Positions 1 through 6,040 of a DNA stretch of 7,112 nt are shown one piece after another. The translations under genes and the position numbers were made by a program. The notes beneath the pieces are model-generated. The model did no database searches. It saw only the letters and a program-made list of their open reading frames with translations, and had not been told where the DNA came from. Within the stretch, counting starts at the first letter, position 1. The number at the start of each line of letters is the position of its first letter. Source of the stretch: an uncultured Oscillibacter sp. (GTDB taxonomy: Bacteria; Bacillota; Clostridia; Oscillospirales; Oscillospiraceae); the NCBI GenBank assembly GCA_910588005.1, contig CAJUQM010000081.1:1-7112 (forward strand), in the 5' to 3' direction.

Positions 1-1300
1 CATAGCCGGGCTTGCCCAGCAGGGCGAACATGTTCTTCTTATAGGCCTCCACGCCAGGCTGGTCAAAGGGGTTCACCTCCAGCAAATAGCCGGACAGGCC
101 GCAGGCATACTCAAAGAAATAGATCAGCTGTCCAAGGCTCCGGGCGTCCTTTCCTCCGGCCTCCACAATGAGGTTGGGCACGCCGCCCTCCGTATGGGCC
201 AGCAGGGTGCCCTCCATGGCCCGGTCCCGGATGAAGTCCATGGATTCCCCGGCCAGGAAGTTCAGTCCGTCGCCGTCGTCCTCGTCCTTGGGGACGTACA
301 GCTGGTGCTCCGAAGCCCCCAGCCGCACCACGGTCTCAAAGATGTTCCGGGTGCCGTCCTGCATATACTGGCCCATGGAGTGGAGGTCCGCCGTAAACTC
401 CACGCTGGCGGGGAACAGGCCCTTGCCGTCCTTCCCCTCGCTCTCGCCGTAGAGCTGCTTCCACCACTCCAGCATAAAGCGGAAGGCGGGGTCGTAGCAG
501 GCCAGGACCTCAATGGGCTTCCCTGCCCGGTACAGGGCGGAGCGGGCCGCGGCGTAACGCCAGGCGGGGCAGTCGTAGGAGGGGGTCTTGGCGCAGAGGT
601 CCATCATCTCGGCCGCGCCGCCCATCAGGGCGTCGATGTCGATCCCGGCCACGGCGATGGGCAGCAGACCCACGGCGGTGAGCACGGAGTAGCGGCCGCC
701 CACGTTGTCGGGCACGACAAACGTCTCCCATCCCTGGCTGGTGGCCAGGGATTTCAGAGCGCCCCGGGCCTTGTCGGTGGTGGCAAAGATCCGCTCGTTG
801 GCGCCCTCTTTTCCGTAGCGCTTTTCCAGCTCCGCCCGGAAGAAGCGGAAGGCCACGGCGGGTTCCGTGGTGGTGCCGGACTTGGAGATGACGTTGACGG
901 AGAAGTCCACCCCCTCCAACAGGTCCAAGACCTCCTGCATGGCATCGGCGGACAGGCCGTTGCCGCAGAAATACACATTGGGGGTGCTCTTCTTTTTCAG
1001 ATTGTAATTGGGGGAGCACAGACAGTCGATAACACCCCGGGCACCCAAATAGGACCCGCCAATGCCAATGACCACCAGAGCCTGGGAATTGCCCTGGATC
1101 TTGGCCGCTGCGGCCTTAATGCGGGCGAACTCCTCTTTATCATAATCCTGGGGCAGACGCACCCAGCCGGTGAAGTCCCCGCCCAGACCGGAGCCGTCCT
1201 GCAGCCGGTCGTGGGCGCTTTTCAGCAGAGGGGCCAAGCCGGTCTCATAGGGTTCGGAGAGAAAATTCTCCATCTGAAACAGTTTGACATCCAACATCAT
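1..1300 (-). CDS. pgi: glucose-6-phosphate isomerase, C-terminus cut by the window edge
   Basis: Interconverts glucose 6-phosphate and fructose 6-phosphate in the cytoplasm (glycolysis and gluconeogenesis). I translated it from the minus strand: 433 residues are visible without interruption, and the frame leaves the window after ...LLGKPGY. Bacillus-type Pgi is about 450 residues, so roughly 15 to 20 are missing. Seen: SIS-fold phosphate loop GIGGSYLGA near residue 79, SKSGTTTEP at 139-147, the first PGI signature DNVGGRYSVLTAVG at 198-211, and the second signature ending FDQPGVEAYK with the Lys at 421. E286, H307 and K421 sit where the Bacillus-type enzyme has its catalytic Glu, His and Lys (from memory of the family). 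The start at 1300 is preferred because AAAGGA lies 7 bases upstream. A second ATG follows directly at 1297, and an ATG at 1304 is out of frame. It has its own promoter, downstream of the carboxypeptidase gene. The assignment is firm. Confidence 0.97.
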   Translation of the reverse strand, partial: MMLDVKLFQMENFLSEPYETGLAPLLKSAHDRLQDGSGLGGDFTGWVRLPQDYDKEEFARIKAAAAKIQGNSQALVVIGIGGSYLGARGVIDCLCSPNYNLKKKSTPNVYFCGNGLSADAMQEVLDLLEGVDFSVNVISKSGTTTEPAVAFRFFRAELEKRYGKEGANERIFATTDKARGALKSLATSQGWETFVVPDNVGGRYSVLTAVGLLPIAVAGIDIDALMGGAAEMMDLCAKTPSYDCPAWRYAAARSALYRAGKPIEVLACYDPAFRFMLEWWKQLYGESEGKDGKGLFPASVEFTADLHSMGQYMQDGTRNIFETVVRLGASEHQLYVPKDEDDGDGLNFLAGESMDFIRDRAMEGTLLAHTEGGVPNLIVEAGGKDARSLGQLIYFFEYACGLSGYLLEVNPFDQPGVEAYKKNMFALLGKPGY

Positions 1301-1358
1301 TCATCGATCCTTTCTTATGTGCGGAGCATACAGCCTAAACAACCGCTGTTATAAGGAG

Positions 1359-1387
1359 AGTATACCATTCCGGCGAACCGGCGGCAA
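1359..1387 (-). promoter_or_regulatory. sigma-A-type promoter of pgi
   Basis: On the minus strand, -35 TTGCCG (1387-1382), a 17-base spacer and -10 TATACT (1364-1359). Transcription should begin near 1352, giving a leader of about 50 bases before the pgi start. The spacer holds the short inverted repeat CCGG-TTCG-CCGG. Five of six bases match the consensus at -10 and four of six at -35, so this is a credible housekeeping promoter. Confidence 0.75.
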
Positions 1388-1411
1388 GAAAAAACCGACG
1401 CAAGTCCGCCG
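1386..1411 (-). terminator. possible weak intrinsic terminator of the carboxypeptidase gene
   Basis: About 20 bases after the carboxypeptidase stop, the minus strand reads CGGCG-GACTTG-CGTCG followed by GTTTTTT. The stem is only five pairs including one G-U, so termination would be weak, but the T run and position fit. It directly abuts the pgi -35 box. Some read-through into pgi is possible. Confidence 0.35.
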
Positions 1412-1431
1412 AAAAATGGGGATGCCTTTGG

Positions 1432-2553
1432 TCAATCCGCCAAAAAGGCCATCCGCAGCGTCCGCAGAAACATCTGCCAGAAGGTGATCCGGGGAACCTC
1501 CTCGCCGGCCAGCAGGGGAATTTCCGCCACCACCTCATCCCCGGCGGCGACGGTCAGCGTCCCCAGCGGAGTCCCCGGGACCACGGGAGCCTCCGCGGAC
1601 TCCGCCAGAGTGACGGTTTGCTGCAGGCCGGCGGCCTTGGACTTCTCCAGCAGCAGCGATCCGCCGTCCCCCAGCACCGGCTGAACCGTGGCCTGGGTTC
1701 CCAGGGCCACCGGTACCGGGGCCAGGGGCGTCTCCGGGACAATCTTTACCAGAGTATAACCGGCAAAGCCGTAGTTTAACAGTGTCTGAGCGTCCTCAAA
1801 CCGCTGGGGAGAGGTGGCCCCCTTCATGATAACGGCGATCAGCTCCATGCCGTCCCGCTCCGCTGTGGCGGAGAGGCAGTAGAGGGCGTTGTCGGTGGAG
1901 CCGGTTTTCAGCCCCGTGGCGCCCTGGTAAAAGCGCACCAGCTTATTGGTGTTTACCAGCTGGGACTCCCCACCCCGCAGGGTGTCCATCCAGATGGTGG
2001 TATAGCGGCGGATCTCCGGGTGGTGGAGCACCAGCTCCCGGCTCATAAGGGCGATGTCGTGGGCGGAGGTGACGTGGCCCGGCGCCGGAAGGCCGGTGGC
2101 GTTTTGAAAGGTGGTATCGTTCATACCCAGTTCCCTGGCCCGCTGGTTCATCCGCTCTACAAAGGCCTCCTCACTGCCGGCGATCTGCTCCGCCAGGGCC
2201 ACGGCGCAGTCGTTGGCGGAGACCACGCAGACGGCCTTGAGCATCTCGTCTACCGTCATCTGCTCGTTTTCCTTCAGCCAGACCTGGCTTCCGCCCATGG
2301 AGCAGGCGTGGGCGGAGGCGGTGACCACCGTGTCATAGCTCAGCTGGCCGCTGGCAATGGCCTCCATGGCCAGCAGCAGCGTCATGATCTTGGTGACGCT
2401 GGCAGGTTCCCGCTGCGTGTGCTCATCCTTGGCAAAGAGAATGGTCCCCGTCTCTTTTTCCATCAGCAGGGCCGAGGGCGCGGAGACGTCCACAGCCTGG
2501 GCGGCGGTGCATAATACCAGCAGGGCGCACAGCAGCGCAATCAGTCGTTTCAT
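1432..2553 (-). CDS. secreted D-alanyl-D-alanine carboxypeptidase (penicillin-binding protein, peptidase S11, DacA/DacF type)
   Basis: Removes the terminal D-Ala from peptidoglycan stem peptides outside the membrane, limiting cross-linking. The product is 373 residues, about the usual length. Seen: a signal peptide (MKRLIALL..., hydrophobic to about residue 18, likely cleaved after AQA at 20); the serine motif SVTK at 52-55 with nucleophile S52 and K55; SAN at 112-114; KTG at 216-218. All three active-site motifs are intact. A C-terminal beta domain follows, ending in an amphipathic segment (ITFWQMFLRTLRMAFLAD) like the tail that anchors PBP5-type enzymes to the membrane. I chose the start at 2553 because AAGGGGGG lies five bases upstream and the signal peptide begins there. 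A longer reading from 2574 would place that ribosome binding site inside the gene. The family includes vegetative (DacA) and sporulation (DacF, DacB) forms, and the sequence alone does not decide between them. No convincing sigma-A promoter was found upstream. Confidence 0.93.
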   Translation of the reverse strand: MKRLIALLCALLVLCTAAQAVDVSAPSALLMEKETGTILFAKDEHTQREPASVTKIMTLLLAMEAIASGQLSYDTVVTASAHACSMGGSQVWLKENEQMTVDEMLKAVCVVSANDCAVALAEQIAGSEEAFVERMNQRARELGMNDTTFQNATGLPAPGHVTSAHDIALMSRELVLHHPEIRRYTTIWMDTLRGGESQLVNTNKLVRFYQGATGLKTGSTDNALYCLSATAERDGMELIAVIMKGATSPQRFEDAQTLLNYGFAGYTLVKIVPETPLAPVPVALGTQATVQPVLGDGGSLLLEKSKAAGLQQTVTLAESAEAPVVPGTPLGTLTVAAGDEVVAEIPLLAGEEVPRITFWQMFLRTLRMAFLAD

Positions 2554-2589
2554 AGAGTTCCCCCCTTGCAGCATTGGTACACTCTATGA
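2550..2589 (-). promoter_or_regulatory. hairpin over the carboxypeptidase start codon
   Basis: A perfect 9-base inverted repeat, TCATAGAGT (2550-2558) and ACTCTATGA (2581-2589), surrounds the translation start. In the mRNA the 3' arm contains the AUG at 2553-2551 and the spacer, while the ribosome binding site (2567-2559) lies in the 22-base loop. Pairing would hide the start codon. This is seen directly; a role in translational control is inferred. Confidence 0.5.
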
Positions 2590-2652
2590 GGGAAGGGGGA
2601 CATTCATGACAGGCCCGGAAAAACCGTTACAGGCTGAAAAGGCGGTCCGCAG

Positions 2653-2700
2653 AAAAACAGCTGAACAGCCCGCCGCGAAAGACGGATGCCGTTCAGCTGT
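2653..2700 (-). terminator. intrinsic terminator ending the nfnAB and small-protein unit
   Basis: On the minus strand, ACAGCTGAAC (2700-2691) pairs perfectly with GTTCAGCTGT (2666-2657). Three more pairs (GGC with GCT, one G-U) extend the stem inward, and the stem runs into TTTTTC. It lies seven bases after the stop of the small membrane-protein frame at 2707, so it probably ends that transcript and separates it from the carboxypeptidase gene. Confidence 0.7.
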
Positions 2701-2706
2701 CTTGTT

Positions 2707-2837
2707 TCAAAGCGTCTGCCCAAAAGCGTATCCTTGAAGAAAGACCCACCCGGCGGATAGAAGCAGAAGGCTGGTCAGTCCGTATCCGAACAGGACCCCC
2801 GCCAACGCTCCTCCGGCGTCTTGTCTTGATACTTCAT
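2707..2837 (-). pseudogene. small single-span membrane protein, frame broken in a G run
   Basis: No family is recognised. ATG at 2837 follows GGGGGAA by five bases and opens MKYQDKTPEERWRG, a charged N-terminus. In this frame it stops at 2775 after 20 residues. The frame one base back continues GVLFGYGLTSLLLLSAGWVFLQGYAFGQTL and stops at 2707-2709, a good transmembrane segment of about 20 hydrophobic residues. The frames join cleanly if the GGGGG run (plus 2796-2800) had one more G, giving a 43-residue protein. The locus is 131 bases, one short of the 132 needed. Possible explanations: a real frameshift mutation, a homopolymer sequencing error, a -1 slip of the GGG-decoding tRNA, or an independent TTG start at 2805 (GGAGG four bases upstream) making a 32-residue peptide. 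It lies downstream of nfnB and before a terminator, so it is probably co-transcribed. Confidence 0.5.
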
Positions 2838-2856
2838 CAGAATTCCCCCGGACGGC

Positions 2857-2891
2857 AGAGGGAGGCGGACAGCCGTCCGCCTCCCTTTTTT
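2857..2891 (+). terminator. strong intrinsic terminator on the plus strand
   Basis: GGGAGGCGGAC (2860-2870) pairs perfectly with GTCCGCCTCCC (2875-2885) around the loop AGCC, followed by TTTTTT (2886-2891). Three more A-U or G-U pairs extend the base of the stem. The T run is present only for plus-strand transcription. On the minus strand, the nfnB direction, the stem is preceded by A and followed by TCTGCC, so it is a poor terminator for nfnB, although the hairpin could still protect the nfnB mRNA 3' end. No supported plus-strand gene lies in front of it. Confidence 0.65.
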
Positions 2892-2897
2892 GTTGGT

Positions 2898-4280
2898 TTA
2901 CTTGCGCAGCTGTTCGTCAATGGCCTTGGCGGCGGTCTTGCCGGCGCCCATGGCCAGAATGACCGTGGCCGCACCGGTGACGGCGTCGCCGCCGGCATAG
3001 ACGCTCTCACGGGAGGTCAGGCCGTCCTCGTTGACGATGATTCCGCCCTTTTTGTTGATCTCCAGGCCCTTGGTGGTGGACTTGATCAGGGGGTTGGGGC
3101 TGGTGCCCAGGGACATGATCACGCAGTCCACATCCAGGTCAAACTCGCTGCCGGGAACCTCGATGGGACGCCGCCGGCCGGAGGCGTCCGGCTCGCCCAG
3201 CTCCATCTGAATACAGCGGATTTTGTTCACGTCGTCATTTTCGTCGGCGAAAATTTCCACCGGGTTGCAGAGGGTTTTGAAGATGATGCCCTCCTCCTCG
3301 GCGTGCTCCACCTCCTCCTTCCGGGCGGGCAGCTCCTCCATGCCCCGGCGGTAGACGATGTAGACCTCGGCGCCCAGGCGCTTGGCGCAGCGGGCCGCGT
3401 CCATGGCCACGTTGCCGCCGCCCACGACAGCGACCTTTTGGGGACGCTGAATGGGGGTGTCGGAGCCGGGGAGGTAGGCCTTCATCAAATTGATGCGGGT
3501 GAGGAACTCGTTGGCGGAGTATACGCCCCGGTAGTTGACGCCGGGGATGTCCATGAACATGGGCAGCCCCGCACCGGAGCCGATGAACACGGCCTCGAAA
3601 CCCTGCTCGTCCATCAGTTCGTCAATGGAGATGGTGCGGCCCACCACGGTGTCCGTGGCGATGGTGACGCCCAAGGCTTTCAGGCCGTCCACCTCCTTCT
3701 GGACGATGGACTTGGGCAGACGGAACTCGGGAATACCGTATACCAGCACGCCGCCGGACAGGTGCAGCGCCTCGAACACGGTGACCTCATATCCCTTCCG
3801 GGCCAGGTCCCCGGCGCAGGTCAATCCGGCGGGGCCGGAGCCGACAACCGCCACACGGTGGCCGTTGGAAGCCGGCTTTTCAGGGGCCTCCTTGCTGTGG
3901 GCGTTGTGCCAGTCGGCCACAAAGCGCTCCAGACGGCCGATGCCCACGGGGTCGCCCTTCTTACCCCGGACGCAGTACTTTTCACACTGGCTCTCCTGGG
4001 GACAGACCCGGCCGCAGACGGCGGGCAGGGCGCTGGTGGCGGCGATGATCTGATAGGCGGACTCAAAGTCGCCCTTGGCCACCTCCTGGATGAACTCGGG
4101 AATATGTACCATCACCGGGCAGCCGGTCATGCAGGGCTTATTTTTGCAGTTCAGGCAGCGCTGGGCCTCGTCCAGGGCCTGGGCTTCGGTATACCCCAGG
4201 GCAACCTCCTCAAAGTTCTTGTTGCGGACGTTGGGATCCTGAGAGGGCATGGGGTTTTTCTGTAAAGACATATTGGCCAT
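2898..4280 (-). CDS. nfnB: NfnB, NADPH-binding subunit of NADH-dependent ferredoxin:NADP+ oxidoreductase
   Basis: Large subunit of the cytoplasmic electron-bifurcating transhydrogenase, which uses NADPH to reduce ferredoxin and NAD+ together, or runs in reverse. It is 460 residues, the usual length. Eight cysteines for two [4Fe-4S] clusters are in place: C42, C45, C50, C54 (CLNCKNKPCMTGC) and C89, C93, C99, C103 (CGRVCPQESQCEKYC). An FAD-binding GSGPAG follows at 147-152 and a second Rossmann motif, GGGNVA, at 287-292 with YRR downstream for NADPH. A late FAD motif, YAGGDAVTG, is near the C-terminus. The protein also resembles the glutamate synthase small subunit (GltD/GltA), which is how such genes are often labelled, but no large glutamate synthase gene is adjacent and the partner is NfnA-like. 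SudA of sulfide dehydrogenase is the same type of protein. The start at 4280 is served by AAGGAGG ten bases upstream; a second Met at residue 4 is less well placed. Confidence 0.9.
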   Translation of the reverse strand: MANMSLQKNPMPSQDPNVRNKNFEEVALGYTEAQALDEAQRCLNCKNKPCMTGCPVMVHIPEFIQEVAKGDFESAYQIIAATSALPAVCGRVCPQESQCEKYCVRGKKGDPVGIGRLERFVADWHNAHSKEAPEKPASNGHRVAVVGSGPAGLTCAGDLARKGYEVTVFEALHLSGGVLVYGIPEFRLPKSIVQKEVDGLKALGVTIATDTVVGRTISIDELMDEQGFEAVFIGSGAGLPMFMDIPGVNYRGVYSANEFLTRINLMKAYLPGSDTPIQRPQKVAVVGGGNVAMDAARCAKRLGAEVYIVYRRGMEELPARKEEVEHAEEEGIIFKTLCNPVEIFADENDDVNKIRCIQMELGEPDASGRRRPIEVPGSEFDLDVDCVIMSLGTSPNPLIKSTTKGLEINKKGGIIVNEDGLTSRESVYAGGDAVTGAATVILAMGAGKTAAKAIDEQLRK

Positions 4281-4282
4281 GG

Positions 4283-5125
4283 TTATTCGGCCTCCTTCTT
4301 AAAGAGGTTGCAGGTTTCCTCGTATTTGTGCTTTTCAAAGGGCACATACATCTGGTTGCGCTTCACGGCCAGATCCCAGTCCACCTTGTGGCCGTCAAAG
4401 TCCGGACCGTCCACGCAGGCGAACTTCATCTCACCGCCAACGCTCAGGCGGCAGCCTCCGCACATGCCGGTGCCGTCGATCATAATGGGACTCATGGACA
4501 CGGTGGTGGGCACGCCGTAGGGTTCCGTGGTTTTGCAGACGAATTTCATCATAATCATGGGTCCGATGGCAAAGATCTCGTCGTACTGGTTGCCCTCGTC
4601 CAGCAGCTCTTTCAGCGCCTCGGTGACAAGTCCCTTGCGGCCATAGCTGCCGTCGTCGGTGCAGATGACCAGTTTGTCGCTGGACTTCTTGAAATCCTCC
4701 TCCAAAATCACCAGATCCTGGCTCTTGAATCCCACCACGGCGTGGACCTCTGCCCCGTCGTCGTGGAACTTTTTCAAAACGGGGTAGGCGATGGCGCAGC
4801 CAACGCCGCCGCCCACAACGCAGACCTTTTTCTTTCCGGCAGTCTCCGTGGGCTTGCCCAGCGGGCCGACAAAATCTTGAAGGCAGTCGCCCTCGTTCAG
4901 GTGGCGCAGCTTTTCCGTGGTGGCGCCCGCCGTCTGGACGATGATGGTGACGGTGCCCTTTTCAAGGTCGCAGCTGTTGATGGTGATAGGGATGCGCTCG
5001 CCGTTCTCGTCCACCCGTAAAATGATGAACTGACCCGGCTGGGCCTTTTTCGCAATCAGCGGCGCTTTAATCTCATACAGCGTCACTGTGGGGCGCAGGG
5101 CCTCTTTTCTCACAATTTCGTACAT
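4283..5125 (-). CDS. nfnA: NfnA, NADH- and ferredoxin-side subunit (sulfide/dihydroorotate dehydrogenase-like FAD/NAD-binding protein)
   Basis: Small subunit of the bifurcating transhydrogenase, carrying one FAD, the NAD(H) site and a [2Fe-2S] cluster. It is 280 residues, normal for the family. Order: an N-terminal beta-barrel FAD domain with RIPITI at 44-49; a nucleotide-binding domain beginning VCVVGGGVGCAIAYP at about 101-115; and a C-terminal cluster motif DGTGMCGGCRLSVGGEMKFAC with C222, C225 and C237. D217 lies where an Asp ligand has been described for Nfn (from memory). I chose the ATG at 5125 because the longer open frame from 5227 would begin inside the -35 promoter box, and because MYEIVRKEAL is the typical start. 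The ribosome binding site is modest (AAGGGGAAAG). It is separated from nfnB by two bases. SudB of sulfide dehydrogenase is a close relative and cannot be fully excluded. Confidence 0.9.
   Translation of the reverse strand: MYEIVRKEALRPTVTLYEIKAPLIAKKAQPGQFIILRVDENGERIPITINSCDLEKGTVTIIVQTAGATTEKLRHLNEGDCLQDFVGPLGKPTETAGKKKVCVVGGGVGCAIAYPVLKKFHDDGAEVHAVVGFKSQDLVILEEDFKKSSDKLVICTDDGSYGRKGLVTEALKELLDEGNQYDEIFAIGPMIMMKFVCKTTEPYGVPTTVSMSPIMIDGTGMCGGCRLSVGGEMKFACVDGPDFDGHKVDWDLAVKRNQMYVPFEKHKYEETCNLFKKEAE
4291..4297 (-). promoter_or_regulatory. ribosome binding site of nfnB inside the end of nfnA
   Basis: AAGGAGG on the minus strand is encoded within the last codons of nfnA (...KKEAE), ten bases before the nfnB ATG. 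The nfnA stop codon lies between them, which suggests tight translational coupling and matched subunit amounts. Confidence 0.75.
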
Positions 5126-5198
5126 GTCGCTTCTTTCCCCTTCTTCGAATTTTCGGATTTGCAGGATCCGGCGCTGTGTTCCCTCGATATACCTTATC

Positions 5199-5227
5199 AT
5201 TTTACACCGAACCGCACTGAGCGTCAA
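5199..5227 (-). promoter_or_regulatory. sigma-A promoter of nfnAB
   Basis: On the minus strand, -35 TTGACG (5227-5222), a 17-base spacer and -10 TAAAAT (5204-5199). Five of six bases match the consensus at each box. Transcription should start near 5192, leaving a leader of about 67 bases. No palindrome like the one at the neighbouring regulator's promoter was seen here. Confidence 0.85.
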
Positions 5228-5280
5228 TCGCTTTCCGCCGGGATTCCTGGAAATTCCTCTTCGCCGCCTCCCAGGCCCTG

Positions 5281-5302
5281 AAAAGAGCTGCCGGAGGCAG
5301 CC
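5281..5302 (-). terminator. intrinsic terminator of the Crp/Fnr regulator gene
   Basis: Just after the regulator stop, the minus strand reads GCTGCC-TCC-GGCAGC followed by TCTTTTC. The stem has six GC-rich pairs with a three-base loop. It separates the regulator from the nfnAB promoter, so the two are probably separate transcripts. Confidence 0.55.
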
Positions 5303-5313
5303 GCTGACGCCGG

Positions 5314-5973
5314 TTAGAGCAGCGTGAAGCGCCGCCCCTCCGAGCGGATCAGCCCCTCCTCCCGCAGCCGCTTCAGCTCCCGCATCATGGCGCTGCGGTC
5401 AGTGGCGATGTAGTCCGCCAGGACGCTGAGAGAAAAAGGCAGAGTAAAGCTCTCCCCTCCTCCGCGAGACGCCAGCTGCCGGAAATAGCAGAGGAGCTTT
5501 TCCCGGATGGAGCGGCGGGAGAGCACGTCAATCCGCTCCGACAGCGCCTGGGCCTTATCCGCCATCAGCCGCAGCATGTTTTGCACCAGGGTGCTGTGAT
5601 ACGTGCAGGCGTTTTCACAGCGCCGGAGAATATGCGGATAGTCGATAAAGAGCACGTCGCAGGCGGTGCGGCATATGACCTCCAGGCTGTCTCCCGCCGG
5701 ACCGGCAAAGGCCAGGTTCCGGCCAAACACGCTTCCCGGGCCAAGCTCCTCCATCACGGTGGCAACGCCCTCCTCGTCGATGCGGATCAGCGACGCCTCT
5801 CCCCGCTCGACAACGCCCACATCGTCCCGTGTGGGGTCCGAAAAGTCATAGATCAATTCATTGGGCTGGTAAGAGTGCCCCGCTGCCTGGAAACAGGGCA
5901 GCATTTTACGGTATTCCTCATAACTGATGTCCCGGAATAAAGGGCTTTTTTCCAGCTCTCGCGGCGCCAGCAT
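5314..5973 (-). CDS. Crp/Fnr-family transcription regulator
   Basis: A 219-residue DNA-binding regulator of normal family length. Residues 1 to about 125 form the cyclic-nucleotide-binding-like beta-roll (glycines in GVVERGEASLIR and LGPGSVFGRNLAF); about 126-150 is the long dimerisation helix; 153-219 is the winged helix-turn-helix, with recognition region SLSVLADYIATDRSAMMRELKRLREEGLI at 181-209. The phosphate-binding cassette of true cAMP receptors is not recognisable (FGRNLAF in place of FGE...), so cAMP is an unlikely ligand. The N-terminal cysteine cluster of E. coli Fnr is absent, but C101/C105 and C119/C123 form two Cys-x3-Cys pairs in the effector domain. The start at 5973 has GAGGGG seven bases upstream. 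It lies next to nfnAB and is divergent from the CBS gene. The effector and targets are unknown; autoregulation is suggested by the palindrome at its promoter. Confidence 0.88.
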   Translation of the reverse strand: MLAPRELEKSPLFRDISYEEYRKMLPCFQAAGHSYQPNELIYDFSDPTRDDVGVVERGEASLIRIDEEGVATVMEELGPGSVFGRNLAFAGPAGDSLEVICRTACDVLFIDYPHILRRCENACTYHSTLVQNMLRLMADKAQALSERIDVLSRRSIREKLLCYFRQLASRGGGESFTLPFSLSVLADYIATDRSAMMRELKRLREEGLIRSEGRRFTLL

Positions 5974-5990
5974 GTGCGCACCCCTCTTTC

Positions 5991-6006
5991 TGTTGCATAT
6001 ACAACA
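5991..6006 (-). promoter_or_regulatory. palindromic operator at the regulator's transcription start
   Basis: TGTTG-TATATG-CAACA on the minus strand matches its own reverse complement at 14 of 16 positions. It covers the expected transcription start of the Crp/Fnr gene. Five-base arms with a six-base centre resemble Crp/Fnr family sites, and the position fits autorepression. Binding by the adjacent regulator is inferred. Confidence 0.55.
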
Positions 6007-6011
6007 AACCT

Positions 6012-6040
6012 ATCATACCAGCATTTTCTGAAAATGTAAA
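6012..6040 (-). promoter_or_regulatory. sigma-A promoter of the Crp/Fnr regulator
   Basis: On the minus strand, -35 TTTACA (6040-6035), a 17-base spacer and -10 TATGAT (6017-6012). Each box matches the consensus at five of six positions. The predicted start near 6005 lies inside the palindrome at 5991-6006. Confidence 0.82.

Noticed and set aside
662..1019. Suspected frameshift in pgi
   Set aside because: Recounting codons across 660-1020 shows one continuous frame from DNVGGRYS back through SKSGTTTEP to YFCGNGL and the start.
194..1354. Plus-strand 386-codon open frame opposite pgi
   Set aside because: It is the antisense shadow of pgi: Gly/His/Val-rich, no ribosome binding site, no recognisable domain, and the minus-strand frame carries complete PGI signatures.
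2590..2650. Promoter of the carboxypeptidase gene, including a SigE-like CATAGAGT box
   Set aside because: No -35/-10 pair with proper spacing was found, and the CATAGAGT match is explained by the start-codon hairpin arm.
2606..2737. Plus-strand 43-codon ORF with a good ribosome binding site before 2606
   Set aside because: The Shine-Dalgarno match is good, but the product has no hydrophobic core or motif, it overlaps a hairpin and the antisense small ORF, and no promoter was found. Kept only as a note to the orphan terminator.
2826..4265. Plus-strand 479-codon open frame opposite nfnB
   Set aside because: It is a GC-rich shadow of nfnB with repetitive Gly/Ala/His composition; it starts at TTG and runs through the terminator hairpin. 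All cofactor motifs are on the other strand.
2898..4280. Glutamate synthase small subunit as the identity of the 460-residue protein
   Set aside because: The fold is shared, but the adjacent NfnA-type partner and the absence of a glutamate synthase large subunit make the transhydrogenase the better reading.
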